From IMG/VR virus record IMGVR_UViG_3300030109_001380, positions 1 to 29,014 of that record: DNA of 29,014 nucleotides; one strand, 5' to 3'. This stretch comes from a virus. Below the pieces are notes generated by a model that worked only from the letters and a program-made list of their open reading frames with translations, was not told where the DNA came from and ran no database searches. Within the stretch, counting starts at the first letter, position 1; every line of letters starts with the position of its first letter. This document shows, piece after piece, positions 1 through 7,687 of the stretch. The translations under genes and the position numbers were made by a program.

Positions 1-186
1 GCAGGCGCGGCAATTGATGATTTTGCTGAAATGGCAGCCGGTGGTGCAGTAAAAAGTATGCAAGACCCTAAAAAATTTGAATCCCGTGATTTTGCAGGAA
101 TGACAGCGGAACAGAGAAGACAGCAAAAAGAAATGATGGATTCTTTTGACAAATACTTTCGTAGAGACAAAAAGAAGAATAAATAA
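1..186 (+). CDS. C-terminal end of an unidentified phage protein (partial)
   Basis: An open frame runs in from the left edge and stops at TAA 184-186. The visible 61 residues contain an Ala/Gly-rich start, then a charged helical segment (MTAEQRRQQKEMMDSF) and a Lys/Arg-rich end (FRRDKKKNK). The stop overlaps the next ATG as TAATG, so the two genes are probably translationally coupled. Its place just before the connector gene suggests a head, scaffold or portal-region protein, but the fragment carries no recognisable domain and I do not assign a function. Confidence 0.75.
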   Translation, partial: AGAAIDDFAEMAAGGAVKSMQDPKKFESRDFAGMTAEQRRQQKEMMDSFDKYFRRDKKKNK

Positions 187-1070
187 TGGCTACTTCATCA
201 TCAGTAAACTTTGAACTAGACGTAGCAAGTTACGTAGAAGAAGCTTTTGAGCGTTGTGGTTTAGAAGTACGCACTGGTTATGATTTAAAAACCGCGAAAC
301 GTTCTTTAAACTTGCTTTTAGCAGATTGGGCAAATCGCGGTTTAAATCAATGGACTATAGAACAAACTTCAATTACTTTAGCTTCTGATATAGGTAATTA
401 TCCAGGCGGTAATTTAACCATGACAGTTGGCGCAAGCGGCAGTTTTACCGTTGGTGAAACCATAACGGGTGGTACCAGTTCAGCGACTGCTTCAATAACA
501 AGTCTACCTTCATCTACTTCTATGGCTATTACAATTCCTTCTGGGACTTTTAGTAACGGCGAAACTTTAACAGGCGGCACAAGTGCCGCTACAACCACAC
601 TATCTGCGGCGGTGGACCTAACTACCGTGCAAAAAACAATTGATGTTTTATCCGTTGTAGTTACTAGAGACAGCACAGATTATGGGTTAACCCGTTTGAG
701 TCGAAGTGAGTATTTAAATTTACCAAATAAAACACAGACCGGAAGACCTTCTCAGTTCTTTTTGGATCGTCAAATAAGCCCAACTTTAAAACTTTGGCCT
801 GTTCCAGAAAATAATACAGATATTGTTAAGTTTGATCGTTTAGTTCGTATGGACGACGCAGACGACTACACAAATACTTTGCAAATACCGTTTCGTTTTT
901 ACCCTTGTTTAGCTGCGGGTTTGGCTTATTACTTAGCAATAAAACGAGCACCCCAGAGAATTGAAATACTGAAAGCTATTTACGAAGAAGAATTTAACAG
1001 AGCTATGTTAGAGGACCGAGATCGAGCTTCTTTGCAGATAACACCTAGTTTTAGTTATTACGGTAGTTAA
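186..1070 (+). CDS. Head-to-tail connector / tail accessory protein, P22 gp4-like
   Basis: A 294-residue protein resembling the gp4-type head completion/tail accessory factor of short-tailed phages, which extends the portal ring and docks the tail. The N-terminal helical block (residues 10-60, with AKRSLNLLLADWANRGLNQW) and the C-terminal half (about 150-294, with RPSQFFLDRQ, LKLWPVPEN and a helical IPFRFYPCLAAGLAYYLAIK region) match the style of this family in marine phages. Between them lies an inserted Gly/Thr/Ser-rich segment holding two copies of a 20-residue repeat (84-103 and 119-138). The start at 186 overlaps the preceding stop (TAATG). The following genes are also neck/adaptor candidates. 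The family call is from motif recognition, not a search. Confidence 0.7.
   Translation: MATSSSVNFELDVASYVEEAFERCGLEVRTGYDLKTAKRSLNLLLADWANRGLNQWTIEQTSITLASDIGNYPGGNLTMTVGASGSFTVGETITGGTSSATASITSLPSSTSMAITIPSGTFSNGETLTGGTSAATTTLSAAVDLTTVQKTIDVLSVVVTRDSTDYGLTRLSRSEYLNLPNKTQTGRPSQFFLDRQISPTLKLWPVPENNTDIVKFDRLVRMDDADDYTNTLQIPFRFYPCLAAGLAYYLAIKRAPQRIEILKAIYEEEFNRAMLEDRDRASLQITPSFSYYGS
435..599 (+). repeat. Two-copy Gly/Thr repeat inside the connector gene
   Basis: Residues 84-103 and 119-138 of the connector protein are near copies sharing SG-x-F-x-x-GET-[IL]-TGGTS-x-AT. The block interrupts the helical connector fold and is absent from its two conserved halves as I recognise them. Similar GETxTGxTSxAT units occur as decorative beta-rich insertions in phage virion proteins, so a surface-exposed loop domain is likely. 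Confidence 0.6.
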
Positions 1071-1072
1071 TC

Positions 1073-1378
1073 ATGGCTAAATATGCAACTGGAAAAAAAG
1101 CTTACGGAATATCAGATAGGTCTGGTTTTCGTTACCCGTTAAATAAAATGAGAAAAGAGTGGACGGGTATGTTAGTTGGGTTTGATGAATTTGAACCAAA
1201 ACACCCTCAACTAAAACCAATACGTAAGTTTTCTGATCCCCAAGCATTAAAAGATCCCAGACCAGATAGAATAGAACCCGTTATTACTTATGTTGGAACA
1301 CCTATTTTATCTGAAAAAACATTTACCCCAACAAGAGCTTTTGGGGTTATAGGACAAGTTACGGTGACAACAACATGA
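1073..1378 (+). CDS. Small conserved phage virion-module protein, unknown function
   Basis: A 101-residue basic protein beginning MAKYATGKKAYGISDRSGFR, with the segment RYPLNKMRKEWTGMLVGFDEFEPKHPQL. This phrase recurs in small proteins of marine podoviruses and myoviruses beside connector genes, but I know of no assigned function. The middle is rich in Pro and charged residues and the end is Thr-rich. No membrane segment or catalytic motif is visible. It starts three bases after the connector stop and its TGA overlaps the next ATG (ATGA, 1375-1378), so it sits in a tightly coupled neck-gene cluster. A minor head-tail joining role is inference. Confidence 0.7.
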   Translation: MAKYATGKKAYGISDRSGFRYPLNKMRKEWTGMLVGFDEFEPKHPQLKPIRKFSDPQALKDPRPDRIEPVITYVGTPILSEKTFTPTRAFGVIGQVTVTTT

Positions 1379-2022
1379 GTTTTACACTAGCAACGCTGAA
1401 AACAGCAATACAAAATTACACTGAAAATGACGAAACTACGTTTACGTCAACTTTAGATACTTTTATAAAAAACACAGAAGAACGTATTTTAAAAAACACA
1501 CATTTAGATATTTTTAGAAAAAACGTAACTGGGACAATGACTTCTTCTAACCAATATTTATCTAGTCCCAGTGATTTTTTAGCGCCTTTTTCTCTTTCGA
1601 TTACATCTAGTAGCGTAAAAACTTTTTTAGATTTTAAAGACGTCAACTTTATACAAACTTTTAATCCGAACAGCAGCACTACTGGAACGCCTCGTTACTA
1701 TGCTAGTTTTGATGTAAATACTTTTATTATCGGACCTACACCAGACAGTAACTATTCTTCAGAACTGCATTACTATTATCGACCAGCAAGTTTAACAGCA
1801 GGTTCTGATAGCGGCACTACTTGGTTAAGTGAAAATGCTACCCAAGCCATGCTTTATGGTTCTCTTGTAGAGGCTTACACTTTTATGAAAGGTGAACCGG
1901 ACGTTTTACAAGAATATGAGAAACGTTTTGCAGAAGCTATGGTTTCTATTAAAATGCTTGGAGAATCCAGGGAAAGCACAGATGAATATAGAACGGGACA
2001 AGTAATACGAGATAAACAATAA
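1375..2022 (+). CDS. Phage adaptor / neck protein (SU10-adaptor-like)
   Basis: A 215-residue protein whose N-terminus (LATLKTAIQNYTENDETTF, then a helical FIKNTEERILKN) and C-terminus (helical ATQAMLYGSLVEAYTFMKGEPD, then YEKRFAEAM) match a recurring family of phage adaptor proteins beside the gp4-type connector. The family forms a ring under the portal and links it to the tail. The centre (about 60-150) is beta-rich with a GTPRYYASF segment. The start overlaps the previous stop by four bases (ATGA). Length and gene order fit. I recall the family as related to the phage SU10 adaptor, which should be confirmed by profile search. Confidence 0.6.
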   Translation: MSFTLATLKTAIQNYTENDETTFTSTLDTFIKNTEERILKNTHLDIFRKNVTGTMTSSNQYLSSPSDFLAPFSLSITSSSVKTFLDFKDVNFIQTFNPNSSTTGTPRYYASFDVNTFIIGPTPDSNYSSELHYYYRPASLTAGSDSGTTWLSENATQAMLYGSLVEAYTFMKGEPDVLQEYEKRFAEAMVSIKMLGESRESTDEYRTGQVIRDKQ

Positions 2023-2030
2023 GGAAAAAT

Positions 2031-2321
2031 ATGTTTGATGTTGAAGTAAAAGCAGATGTAAATGGTGTGAACATACACACTACTAAAAATAGGGGTTTTT
2101 CCCCAGAAGAAATAGCGGCAAGAGCCGTAGAAAAAATAGTTTCTATTTCAGTTGATGCTGACCCTATGATAAAAGCACAAGCCGAGGCTTTTAAAAGTAG
2201 GGTATATCATGTTATTGTATTAGCGTGCAAAGATGCAATAAATAGCGATAGGACTACTATGTATAATCTTTTAACAAAACAAGGTCATAACGATATGGCT
2301 GATATTTTAAGGAGACTGTAA
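2031..2321 (+). CDS. Small hypothetical virion-module protein
   Basis: A 96-residue soluble protein with mixed alpha/beta composition. It begins with a beta-like segment (MFDVEVKADVNGVNIHTTK), continues with helical stretches (SPEEIAARAVEKIVSI and MIKAQAEAFKSRVYHVIVLACKDAI), and ends in a charged helix (GHNDMADILRRL). I do not recognise a domain. It has a clear Shine-Dalgarno (AAGGA, eight bases upstream) and lies nine bases after the adaptor gene and two before the next gene, so it is certainly part of the late operon. A chaperone or assembly role is possible but unsupported. Confidence 0.65.
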   Translation: MFDVEVKADVNGVNIHTTKNRGFSPEEIAARAVEKIVSISVDADPMIKAQAEAFKSRVYHVIVLACKDAINSDRTTMYNLLTKQGHNDMADILRRL

Positions 2322-2323
2322 AA

Positions 2324-2794
2324 ATGGCTATATCTCAAGCTATGTGTACCTCGTTTAAGTCTGAGTTATTACAAGGTATTCATAATTTTCACAACGGTTC
2401 TGGTGGTGGAACTACGACTACTACAGGAAGTGGAAACACATTTAAAATTGCTTTATTCACTTCTAGTGCAAGTTTAGGCGCAAGCACCACAGCCTATTCT
2501 ACAAGTAATGAAGTTTCAGGAACTAACTATAGTGCTGGTGGTAATACACTAACTAACGTAGATCCTTCTACTTCTGGTACTACTGCTTTGACTGATTTTG
2601 CAGATACAACGTGGTCTACAGCTACAATCACGGCCCGCGGTGCATTAATTTATAATTCAAGCACAACAGCCGGATCAGCTAACAGAGCGGTAGCAGTTTT
2701 AGATTTTGGCGGAGATAAAACATCTACGTCAGGAGATTTTACAGTTCAATTTCCTGCAGCAGATGCTAGTAATGCTATTATAAGAATAGCGTAA
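2324..2794 (+). CDS. Ser/Thr/Gly-rich phage structural protein
   Basis: A 156-residue protein. After a short helical N-terminus (CTSFKSELLQGIHNFHNG) comes a Gly/Thr linker and a beta-rich body containing FKIALFTSSASLG and YSTSNEVSGTNYSAGG, a pattern I recognise from many phage virion proteins of unknown detailed role. The C-terminal part (ARGALIYNSS, AVAVLDFGGDK, GDFTVQFP) fits a jelly-roll-like or beta-sandwich fold. It is followed by another beta-rich protein and the tail fibre, so a tail or decoration protein is the best reading. Function is not established. Confidence 0.7.
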   Translation: MAISQAMCTSFKSELLQGIHNFHNGSGGGTTTTTGSGNTFKIALFTSSASLGASTTAYSTSNEVSGTNYSAGGNTLTNVDPSTSGTTALTDFADTTWSTATITARGALIYNSSTTAGSANRAVAVLDFGGDKTSTSGDFTVQFPAADASNAIIRIA

Positions 2795-2803
2795 GGAAAT
2801 TTA

Positions 2804-3367
2804 GTGGCTACTGGATGGGGTAGAAGTACCTGGGGCGACGATAAATGGGGTGTTACTTCCGCTATATTCAGTGTAACTGGAGTAGCCGGAACTTCAGCAT
2901 TAGGCTCTGAAAGCGTAGTAGCTGAAGCTAATGTATCTGTTACGCAATCGGCACTAACAACTACATTAGGAACTGTAGTTACAGCAGGAGCAGCGGTTAC
3001 AGGAGTAACTGGTAGTGCAAATGTAGGAACGCTTGGAGACGAATCTGTAAGCGCAGGGGCCACAGTAAGCCCGACAGGAATTGCTGCAACAGGTTCTGTT
3101 GGAAATTTATCTACAGTATCTGTTAATATATTAGAAGTTAGTTTAGTTGCTGCAACATCTAGTTTAGGAACGGTAACACCGAAAGCAAATGCTGATGTAA
3201 CTGTTACCCTGGATGCAGCAACAGGAAATATAGGTTTTGCTAACGTTTGGAGTTTAGTAGATGATTCTCAAACACCTAGTTGGACAAGTGAAACACCATC
3301 ACAAACACCTAGTTGGACAAGTGAAACATCTTCTCAAGATCCAAATTGGACAGACGTAGCAGCATAG
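2804..3367 (+). CDS. Low-complexity tail/virion protein with GTG start and C-terminal 11-residue repeats
   Basis: A 187-residue protein starting at GTG 2804, nine bases after the previous stop and preceded by AAGGA. No ATG gives a comparable frame, so GTG is the supported start. It begins GWGRSTWGDDKWG, a Trp/Gly-rich signature common at the start of phage virion proteins. The body is Ala/Val/Thr/Gly-rich with loosely repeated units (SALGSESVVAEANVSV, GTLGDESVSAGATVS), suggesting a repetitive beta structure. The last 33 residues are three copies of an 11-residue SQTPSWTSE-type unit. It sits directly before the tail fibre and may be a fibre-attachment or tail-surface protein (inference). Confidence 0.7.
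   Translation: MATGWGRSTWGDDKWGVTSAIFSVTGVAGTSALGSESVVAEANVSVTQSALTTTLGTVVTAGAAVTGVTGSANVGTLGDESVSAGATVSPTGIAATGSVGNLSTVSVNILEVSLVAATSSLGTVTPKANADVTVTLDAATGNIGFANVWSLVDDSQTPSWTSETPSQTPSWTSETSSQDPNWTDVAA
3266..3364 (+). repeat. Three tandem 33-bp coding repeats
   Basis: Units begin at 3266, 3299 and 3332. The first two are nearly identical in DNA; the third has diverged (SQDPNWTD). They encode SQTPSWTSE plus two residues per unit at the extreme C-terminus of the preceding gene. The strong DNA identity of the first two points to a recent slippage or unequal recombination event. Confidence 0.8.
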
Positions 3368-3377
3368 AGGATATATT

Positions 3378-6293
3378 ATGGCGAGTACATACGTAAATGA
3401 TTTAAGATTAGAAGAAATAGGTACTGGTGAACAGTCCGGTACTTGGGGCGACACTACAAATACAAACTTAGAACTTATTGCAGAAGCGTTTGGTAGCGGT
3501 TCAGAGGCCCTTTCAGATGCTTCTACAGCAACAATTACAATGGCAGATGGCGCAAGTGATGCAGCTAGAGCAATAGCACTTACTCTTACAGGTTCTTTAT
3601 CTCAGGCTTGCACTGTTACATTAGCACCTAATACAGTTAATAAATGCTGGGTTATACAAAATAGTGCTGGTGACACAGTAACCATTTCTCAAGGCACAGG
3701 CTCAAATGTCGTAATTCCGAATGGAGGAATTAAGATGATTGTTGCTGATGGTGCTGGTTCAGGAGCAGCGGTTACTGATGTATTAGACCTAACAGGTGGT
3801 ACAGGTAACGTAGGACTAGGATCTGGCTCATTAGGTGCAGCTTTAACAACAGGAACAGATAACGTAGCAGTAGGTGAAGCCTCACTTGATGCAGTAACGA
3901 CTGGCTCAGACAATACAGCAGTTGGCGATAACGCTGGTGGTGCTTTAACTACTGGCTCAAACAACGTGGCAGTAGGCTCTGGAGCTTTACTGGTAGCAAC
4001 CACAGCAGCAGATAATACTGCGGTGGGAACACTAGCTTTGACTGCGAATAGTTCTGGTACAGACAATACAGCAGTCGGATATGCTGCTGGTGATGCGGTA
4101 ACCACAGGATCAGACAACACTTTAGTAGGAGATAACGCTGGTGGCGCGATAACAACTGGTGGTGATAATACTGCGGTTGGCTCTGGCGCACTAGCTACTG
4201 AAGATGGTAATGGACAGAACGTAGCAGTAGGATCAGCAGCGTTAGCAACATTAAATGCTGGTGCAGATGCTGGCAACGTAGCGGTTGGCTATCAAGCCTT
4301 AACTGCTGCAACTACTGGTGTTGACAACGTAGCAGTCGGTTTTCAAGCTGGAGATGCAGTAACAACAGGTTCAGATAACACATTAATCGGAGATAGTGCT
4401 GGCGGAGCTTTAACGACAGGTGCAAACAATGTCGCGGTGGGTTCAGCAGCATTAGCTACAGAAGATGGTAATGGTTCAAATGTTGCAGTAGGTACAAATG
4501 CTCTTACTACTCTTAACGCTGGTGCAGAGGGAAAAAACGTAGCAGTTGGTCACGAAGCTTTGAAAGTAGCATCAACAGGTATAGAAAATGTAGCAGTAGG
4601 ATGTTCTGCCATGATTGCCAACACAACAGGCTCATACAATACTGCAGTCGGTGGTTATGGAACTTTAGATGCGAACACAACTGCGAATAACAATACAGCT
4701 ATTGGTGCTGGTGTTATGACTGCAAATACAACAGGTGCTAACAATACTTCTGTTGGAGCTTATAGCTTAGATGCGAACACAACTGCAAATAGCAATACAG
4801 CAGTTGGTTATGCTTCTTTGTCTAGCAATACAACAGGAACAGAAAATACAGCCATTGGTAAAGATTCTTTAGGAGCAAACACCACAGCAAACAGTAATGT
4901 TGCAGTAGGTGTGGAGTCATTACAAGATAACACTACAGGAGCTTCTAATACTGCTGTAGGAACTGGTTCTTTGAAGGAACAAACTACAGCAAGTAACAAT
5001 ACAGCAGTTGGATATCATTCTTTACGAGAAAACACTACAGCAGATCATAACACAGCAGTTGGATATAATGCTTTATTAGCAAACACTACAGGAAATACTA
5101 ATACAGCAATTGGTTCTAGTGCTTTAACAGCAAACACAACTGCATCATTTAACACAGGAGTTGGACACAGCGCATTAGAAGCTAACACTACAGGTGCATC
5201 CAATACAGCAGTTGGAAAAAACTCTTTAGCAGCAAACACTACAGCCTCTAATGGTACAGCTATTGGAAGAGATGCTTTAAAAGCAAACACCACAGGTGAT
5301 TCTAATACAGCAGTAGGTTTTGATTGTTTAGGAGCAAACACCACAGGAACAGCAAACACAGCCGTAGGACATAATACTTTAGATGCTAACACCACAGCAA
5401 ATAGCAACTCGGCTTTTGGTTATAATGCGTTAACTTCAAACACCACAGGAACTTTAAATGTAGCGATTGGTTCAGAATGTATGGCAGATAATACCACAGG
5501 AAGCAGTCTCACAGCGGTTGGTGAAAATGCTTTACACGCAAACACAACTGCAAGCAATAATACAGCAGTTGGATATAATGCTTTATTAGCAAACACCACA
5601 GGTTCTGAAAATCAAGCATTTGGAACTTATACTTTAGCGACTTGCTCCACAGGTGCATATAACACAGCAGTAGGCTACAACGGACTAGGCGCACTTACTA
5701 CAGGTACTAACAATGTGGCATTAGGTTTTAGGGCTGGTCAGGGAATAACAACAGGTGGTAGGAATACCCTTATTGGAGAAGGTTCAGGAATAGCTGGAAG
5801 CCCTAGTGGTAATATTACTACAGGCAGTAATACTATGTGTTTAGGTGATGATAATTTAGGAACTTTATTTTGTATACAAGGCACAATTAATACTTCTGAT
5901 GTCCGAGATAAAAGAAATATTACAGATTTTAGTAATGGTTTAGATTGGATAAATAAAATGAAGCCAGTTACTTACCAATGGGATAGAAGGTCTTGGTATG
6001 TTGATGAAGATGCTACACCTGAAGATATACTGGCAGTAAAAACTGATGGCTCTTTAACAAAACCTAAAGTTGAAGTAGGACTTATAGCGCAAGATGTACT
6101 AGAAATAGAAAAAGAACACGGATTTGGTAGTGATAATGATAATAGTCTTTTAGTCAATCTAACTGAAGATGAAACTAGATATGGTATCAACTATACAAAT
6201 ATAGTACCTATGTTAATCAAAGCAGTACAAGAACTTTCAACACAAGTTGAAGAATTAAAAAACAATAAATGTAAATGTAATAAGGAAAAATAA
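3378..6293 (+). CDS. Tail fibre with 17-residue repeats and C-terminal S74 self-cleaving chaperone
   Basis: A 971-residue fibre. Residues 1-140 form a typical fibre N-terminus (EQSGTWGDTTNTNLELIAEA). Residues 144 to about 817 are about 39 units of a 17-residue repeat, N-T-A-V-G-x-x-x-L-x-x-N-T-T-G-x-x, resembling trimeric beta-helical adhesin head repeats (YadA-like). From about residue 835 comes an intramolecular chaperone of the peptidase S74 type: S840-D-V-R-D-K845 matches the SDxRxK signature in which Ser and Lys form the cleavage dyad, so autocleavage between T839 and S840 is predicted after the chaperone trimerises the fibre. The end is a coiled coil (LIKAVQELSTQVEELKNN) followed by Lys/Cys-rich residues. 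Likely the receptor-binding protein. A good AGAGGA ribosome site precedes the ATG. Confidence 0.92.
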   Translation: MASTYVNDLRLEEIGTGEQSGTWGDTTNTNLELIAEAFGSGSEALSDASTATITMADGASDAARAIALTLTGSLSQACTVTLAPNTVNKCWVIQNSAGDTVTISQGTGSNVVIPNGGIKMIVADGAGSGAAVTDVLDLTGGTGNVGLGSGSLGAALTTGTDNVAVGEASLDAVTTGSDNTAVGDNAGGALTTGSNNVAVGSGALLVATTAADNTAVGTLALTANSSGTDNTAVGYAAGDAVTTGSDNTLVGDNAGGAITTGGDNTAVGSGALATEDGNGQNVAVGSAALATLNAGADAGNVAVGYQALTAATTGVDNVAVGFQAGDAVTTGSDNTLIGDSAGGALTTGANNVAVGSAALATEDGNGSNVAVGTNALTTLNAGAEGKNVAVGHEALKVASTGIENVAVGCSAMIANTTGSYNTAVGGYGTLDANTTANNNTAIGAGVMTANTTGANNTSVGAYSLDANTTANSNTAVGYASLSSNTTGTENTAIGKDSLGANTTANSNVAVGVESLQDNTTGASNTAVGTGSLKEQTTASNNTAVGYHSLRENTTADHNTAVGYNALLANTTGNTNTAIGSSALTANTTASFNTGVGHSALEANTTGASNTAVGKNSLAANTTASNGTAIGRDALKANTTGDSNTAVGFDCLGANTTGTANTAVGHNTLDANTTANSNSAFGYNALTSNTTGTLNVAIGSECMADNTTGSSLTAVGENALHANTTASNNTAVGYNALLANTTGSENQAFGTYTLATCSTGAYNTAVGYNGLGALTTGTNNVALGFRAGQGITTGGRNTLIGEGSGIAGSPSGNITTGSNTMCLGDDNLGTLFCIQGTINTSDVRDKRNITDFSNGLDWINKMKPVTYQWDRRSWYVDEDATPEDILAVKTDGSLTKPKVEVGLIAQDVLEIEKEHGFGSDNDNSLLVNLTEDETRYGINYTNIVPMLIKAVQELSTQVEELKNNKCKCNKEK
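3807..5828 (+). repeat. About 39 tandem 51-bp coding repeats in the tail fibre
   Basis: The repeated protein unit is 17 residues (N-[TV]-A-[VI]-G-x5-ANTTGxx), residues 144 to about 817, with a few 18-19 residue units. Early units carry ALTTGSDN-type ends and later ones ANTTA/ANTTG-type ends, so the array grew from at least two sub-lineages. Because the period is a multiple of three with fixed codon patterns, long spurious antisense frames appear here. Confidence 0.9.
4065..4586 (+). repeat. Higher-order duplication: two 261-bp blocks of five fibre repeats
   Basis: Fibre residues 230-316 (DNA 4065-4325) and 317-403 (4326-4586) align unit for unit. Both contain AGDAVTTGSDNTL, GGA-[IL]-TTG, ALATEDGNG and a 19-residue unit with TLNAGA. 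The shared odd units (the EDGNG unit and the two-residue insertion) show the whole five-unit block was duplicated rather than each unit converging. Confidence 0.85.
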
Positions 6294-6294
6294 A

Positions 6295-6612
6295 ATGGCA
6301 GTAACTAAAACAATGACTAAAGCTGTACCTTATGAAAAATCAGGCAAAGCACAAGAATGGCACTTAAAGATGAAGTACGAGAACGATAGCGAAGGTGATG
6401 CAACCTACTATACTTCTACTTTTAGCCACAGGGCAGTAGCAGCCGATGGTGATTTTACCGCAGCAGCAAAAGGCTCATTTAGCCTAGCAGACCTTACAGC
6501 ACTTTGTCCTGTTTCACATTGGGATACAGTTTTTGCTAGTCAAGTAGACTCAGTTATTACTAATCCAAATACAAATCCTGTAGCAGACGAATCATTTTCA
6601 GTACCTAGTTAA
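6295..6612 (+). CDS. Small hypothetical protein downstream of the tail fibre
   Basis: A 105-residue protein beginning MAVTKTMTKAVPYEKSGKAQ. Visible features are an aromatic/charged first half (EWHLKMKYENDSEGDATYY), an Ala-rich middle and an Asn/Pro/Ser end. No membrane segment, signal peptide or catalytic motif is seen. It starts one base after the fibre stop (TAAAATG) and ends just before the oxygenase gene, so it is cotranscribed with the fibre. Proteins of this style follow fibre genes in other marine phages as I recall them, which could mean a fibre assembly factor or small virion component, but that is inference. Confidence 0.65.
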   Translation: MAVTKTMTKAVPYEKSGKAQEWHLKMKYENDSEGDATYYTSTFSHRAVAADGDFTAAAKGSFSLADLTALCPVSHWDTVFASQVDSVITNPNTNPVADESFSVPS

Positions 6613-6613
6613 T

Positions 6614-7300
6614 ATGGCTACTCAAATCCACGGTATGCCTAGTGTTTTTGTGCTAGAGCATGATGTACCAGAAGAAATGGTAAAAAATTTAAATAAGTAT
6701 TTAGATTCTTATTTGAAGAAAAAGAAACGAAAATCACTTGCTAGTACACTTGTTGGTCAAATACAGCACGGACAACAACTATTAATGGATCACGAAGATA
6801 AAAAAATTATTGATTTTACTAATATGTTGTGTGGGCTAGGAGCTGAGTATATTAATCAGTTTTCTAAAGCTACTGGCGCACAATACAAAACTAATAAGCG
6901 TGTAGAAATGGATGAACTTTGGTCAGTACACAGTTACGAAAGAGACTACAACCCAATACATAGTCACGGAACTAAAACACTAATGGGTATCTCTTGCACA
7001 ACTTGGACTAAAGTACCACAGCAAATATTAGATCAACCTACAGCAGGAACATCTAATTACAATTTATACAATGCTAGTGGACATTGTGATGGATATTTAG
7101 CTTTTCAGTATGGACAAAATCACGTTACAGATGTGGATATTTTAAAACCACCACAAAGTTTTGTAGTGCAACCACAAGTAGGAAAGCTATATTTATTCCC
7201 AAGTTGGTTACAACACATGGTTTACCCATTTCAAGGTAAAGGTGAAAGAAGAACAGTTGCAGCTAATTTAAATTGTTGGGACATACAGGTGGCTACATGA
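6614..7300 (+). CDS. Putative 2OG-Fe(II) oxygenase
   Basis: A 228-residue protein resembling the 2-oxoglutarate/Fe(II)-dependent dioxygenases frequent in T4-like cyanophages and other marine phages (PF13759-like). The C-terminal double-stranded beta-helix signature is clear: Y-N-P-I-H116-S-H118-G for the first metal ligands, then KLYLFPSWLQH201 for the distal His, and GERR213 for the 2-oxoglutarate-binding Arg, followed by VAANLN. The first motif reads HxH rather than the textbook HxD/E. The N-terminal 90 residues are helical and Lys-rich. Substrate is unknown; phage homologues are proposed to hydroxylate proteins or bases. The gene lies between fibre and nuclease genes and its stop overlaps the next start by four bases. 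Confidence 0.75.
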   Translation: MATQIHGMPSVFVLEHDVPEEMVKNLNKYLDSYLKKKKRKSLASTLVGQIQHGQQLLMDHEDKKIIDFTNMLCGLGAEYINQFSKATGAQYKTNKRVEMDELWSVHSYERDYNPIHSHGTKTLMGISCTTWTKVPQQILDQPTAGTSNYNLYNASGHCDGYLAFQYGQNHVTDVDILKPPQSFVVQPQVGKLYLFPSWLQHMVYPFQGKGERRTVAANLNCWDIQVAT

Positions 7301-7677
7301 GTAAATCTCCAGATGCTTTTGTATACAGAGCAACGCTAGATCGCGTTGTAGATGGAGATACTTTTGATTGTATACTTGACTTAGGGTTTGATGTAAAACT
7401 GCATAAACAGCGCGTTAGACTGCATGGAATTGACACACCTGAATCACGCACTAGAGATTTAGCAGAAAAAAAACTAGGTTTACTAGCAAAAGAACGATTA
7501 AAAGAACTTTGTAAAGGGTCTTTTAAGGTCCGATCATTAGGAAAGGGCAAATATGGCCGTATACTCGGTATTCCATACACAGAAAATGGCGAAGATATTT
7601 GTCAAATGTTGATAAACGAAGGTCATGCGGTAGAGTATCACGGGGGTAAAAAAACAAAAAAATGGGGAAATTACTAG
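7297..7677 (+). CDS. Thermonuclease (SNase/TNase-like) endonuclease
   Basis: With the ATG at 7297 this is a 126-residue staphylococcal-nuclease-fold protein that should cleave DNA and/or RNA using Ca2+. The whole active site is recognisable: VVDGDTF (D21), RLHGIDTPE (catalytic R41, D46, T47, catalytic E49) and KYGR88, corresponding to Arg35/Asp40/Thr41/Glu43/Arg87 of the staphylococcal enzyme. I prefer ATG 7297, which overlaps the previous TGA as ATGA and has AGGTGG upstream, over a TTG at 7273 that would add eight non-conserved residues. No signal peptide is seen, so it acts in the cell or is packaged. Its place in the tail module suggests coordination with late functions or host DNA breakdown (inference). 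Confidence 0.88.
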   Translation: MSKSPDAFVYRATLDRVVDGDTFDCILDLGFDVKLHKQRVRLHGIDTPESRTRDLAEKKLGLLAKERLKELCKGSFKVRSLGKGKYGRILGIPYTENGEDICQMLINEGHAVEYHGGKKTKKWGNY

Positions 7678-7687
7678 AGGAAAAATT

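Noticed and set aside
3689-5407. Long minus-strand open frames inside the tail fibre gene
   Set aside because: They follow the 51-bp codon-phased repeats, encode Val/Ala/Pro/Thr low-complexity antisense of the fibre, and have no ribosome sites or domains.
3807-5828. CRISPR-like regular repeats
   Set aside because: The 51-bp periodicity is in frame, variable in sequence and encodes the fibre repeat; there are no constant repeats with unique spacers.
7273-7296. TTG start for the thermonuclease eight codons upstream
   Set aside because: ATG 7297 forms an ATGA overlap with the oxygenase stop and has a suitable AGGTGG site; the extra residues are only an out-of-frame reading of the oxygenase end.
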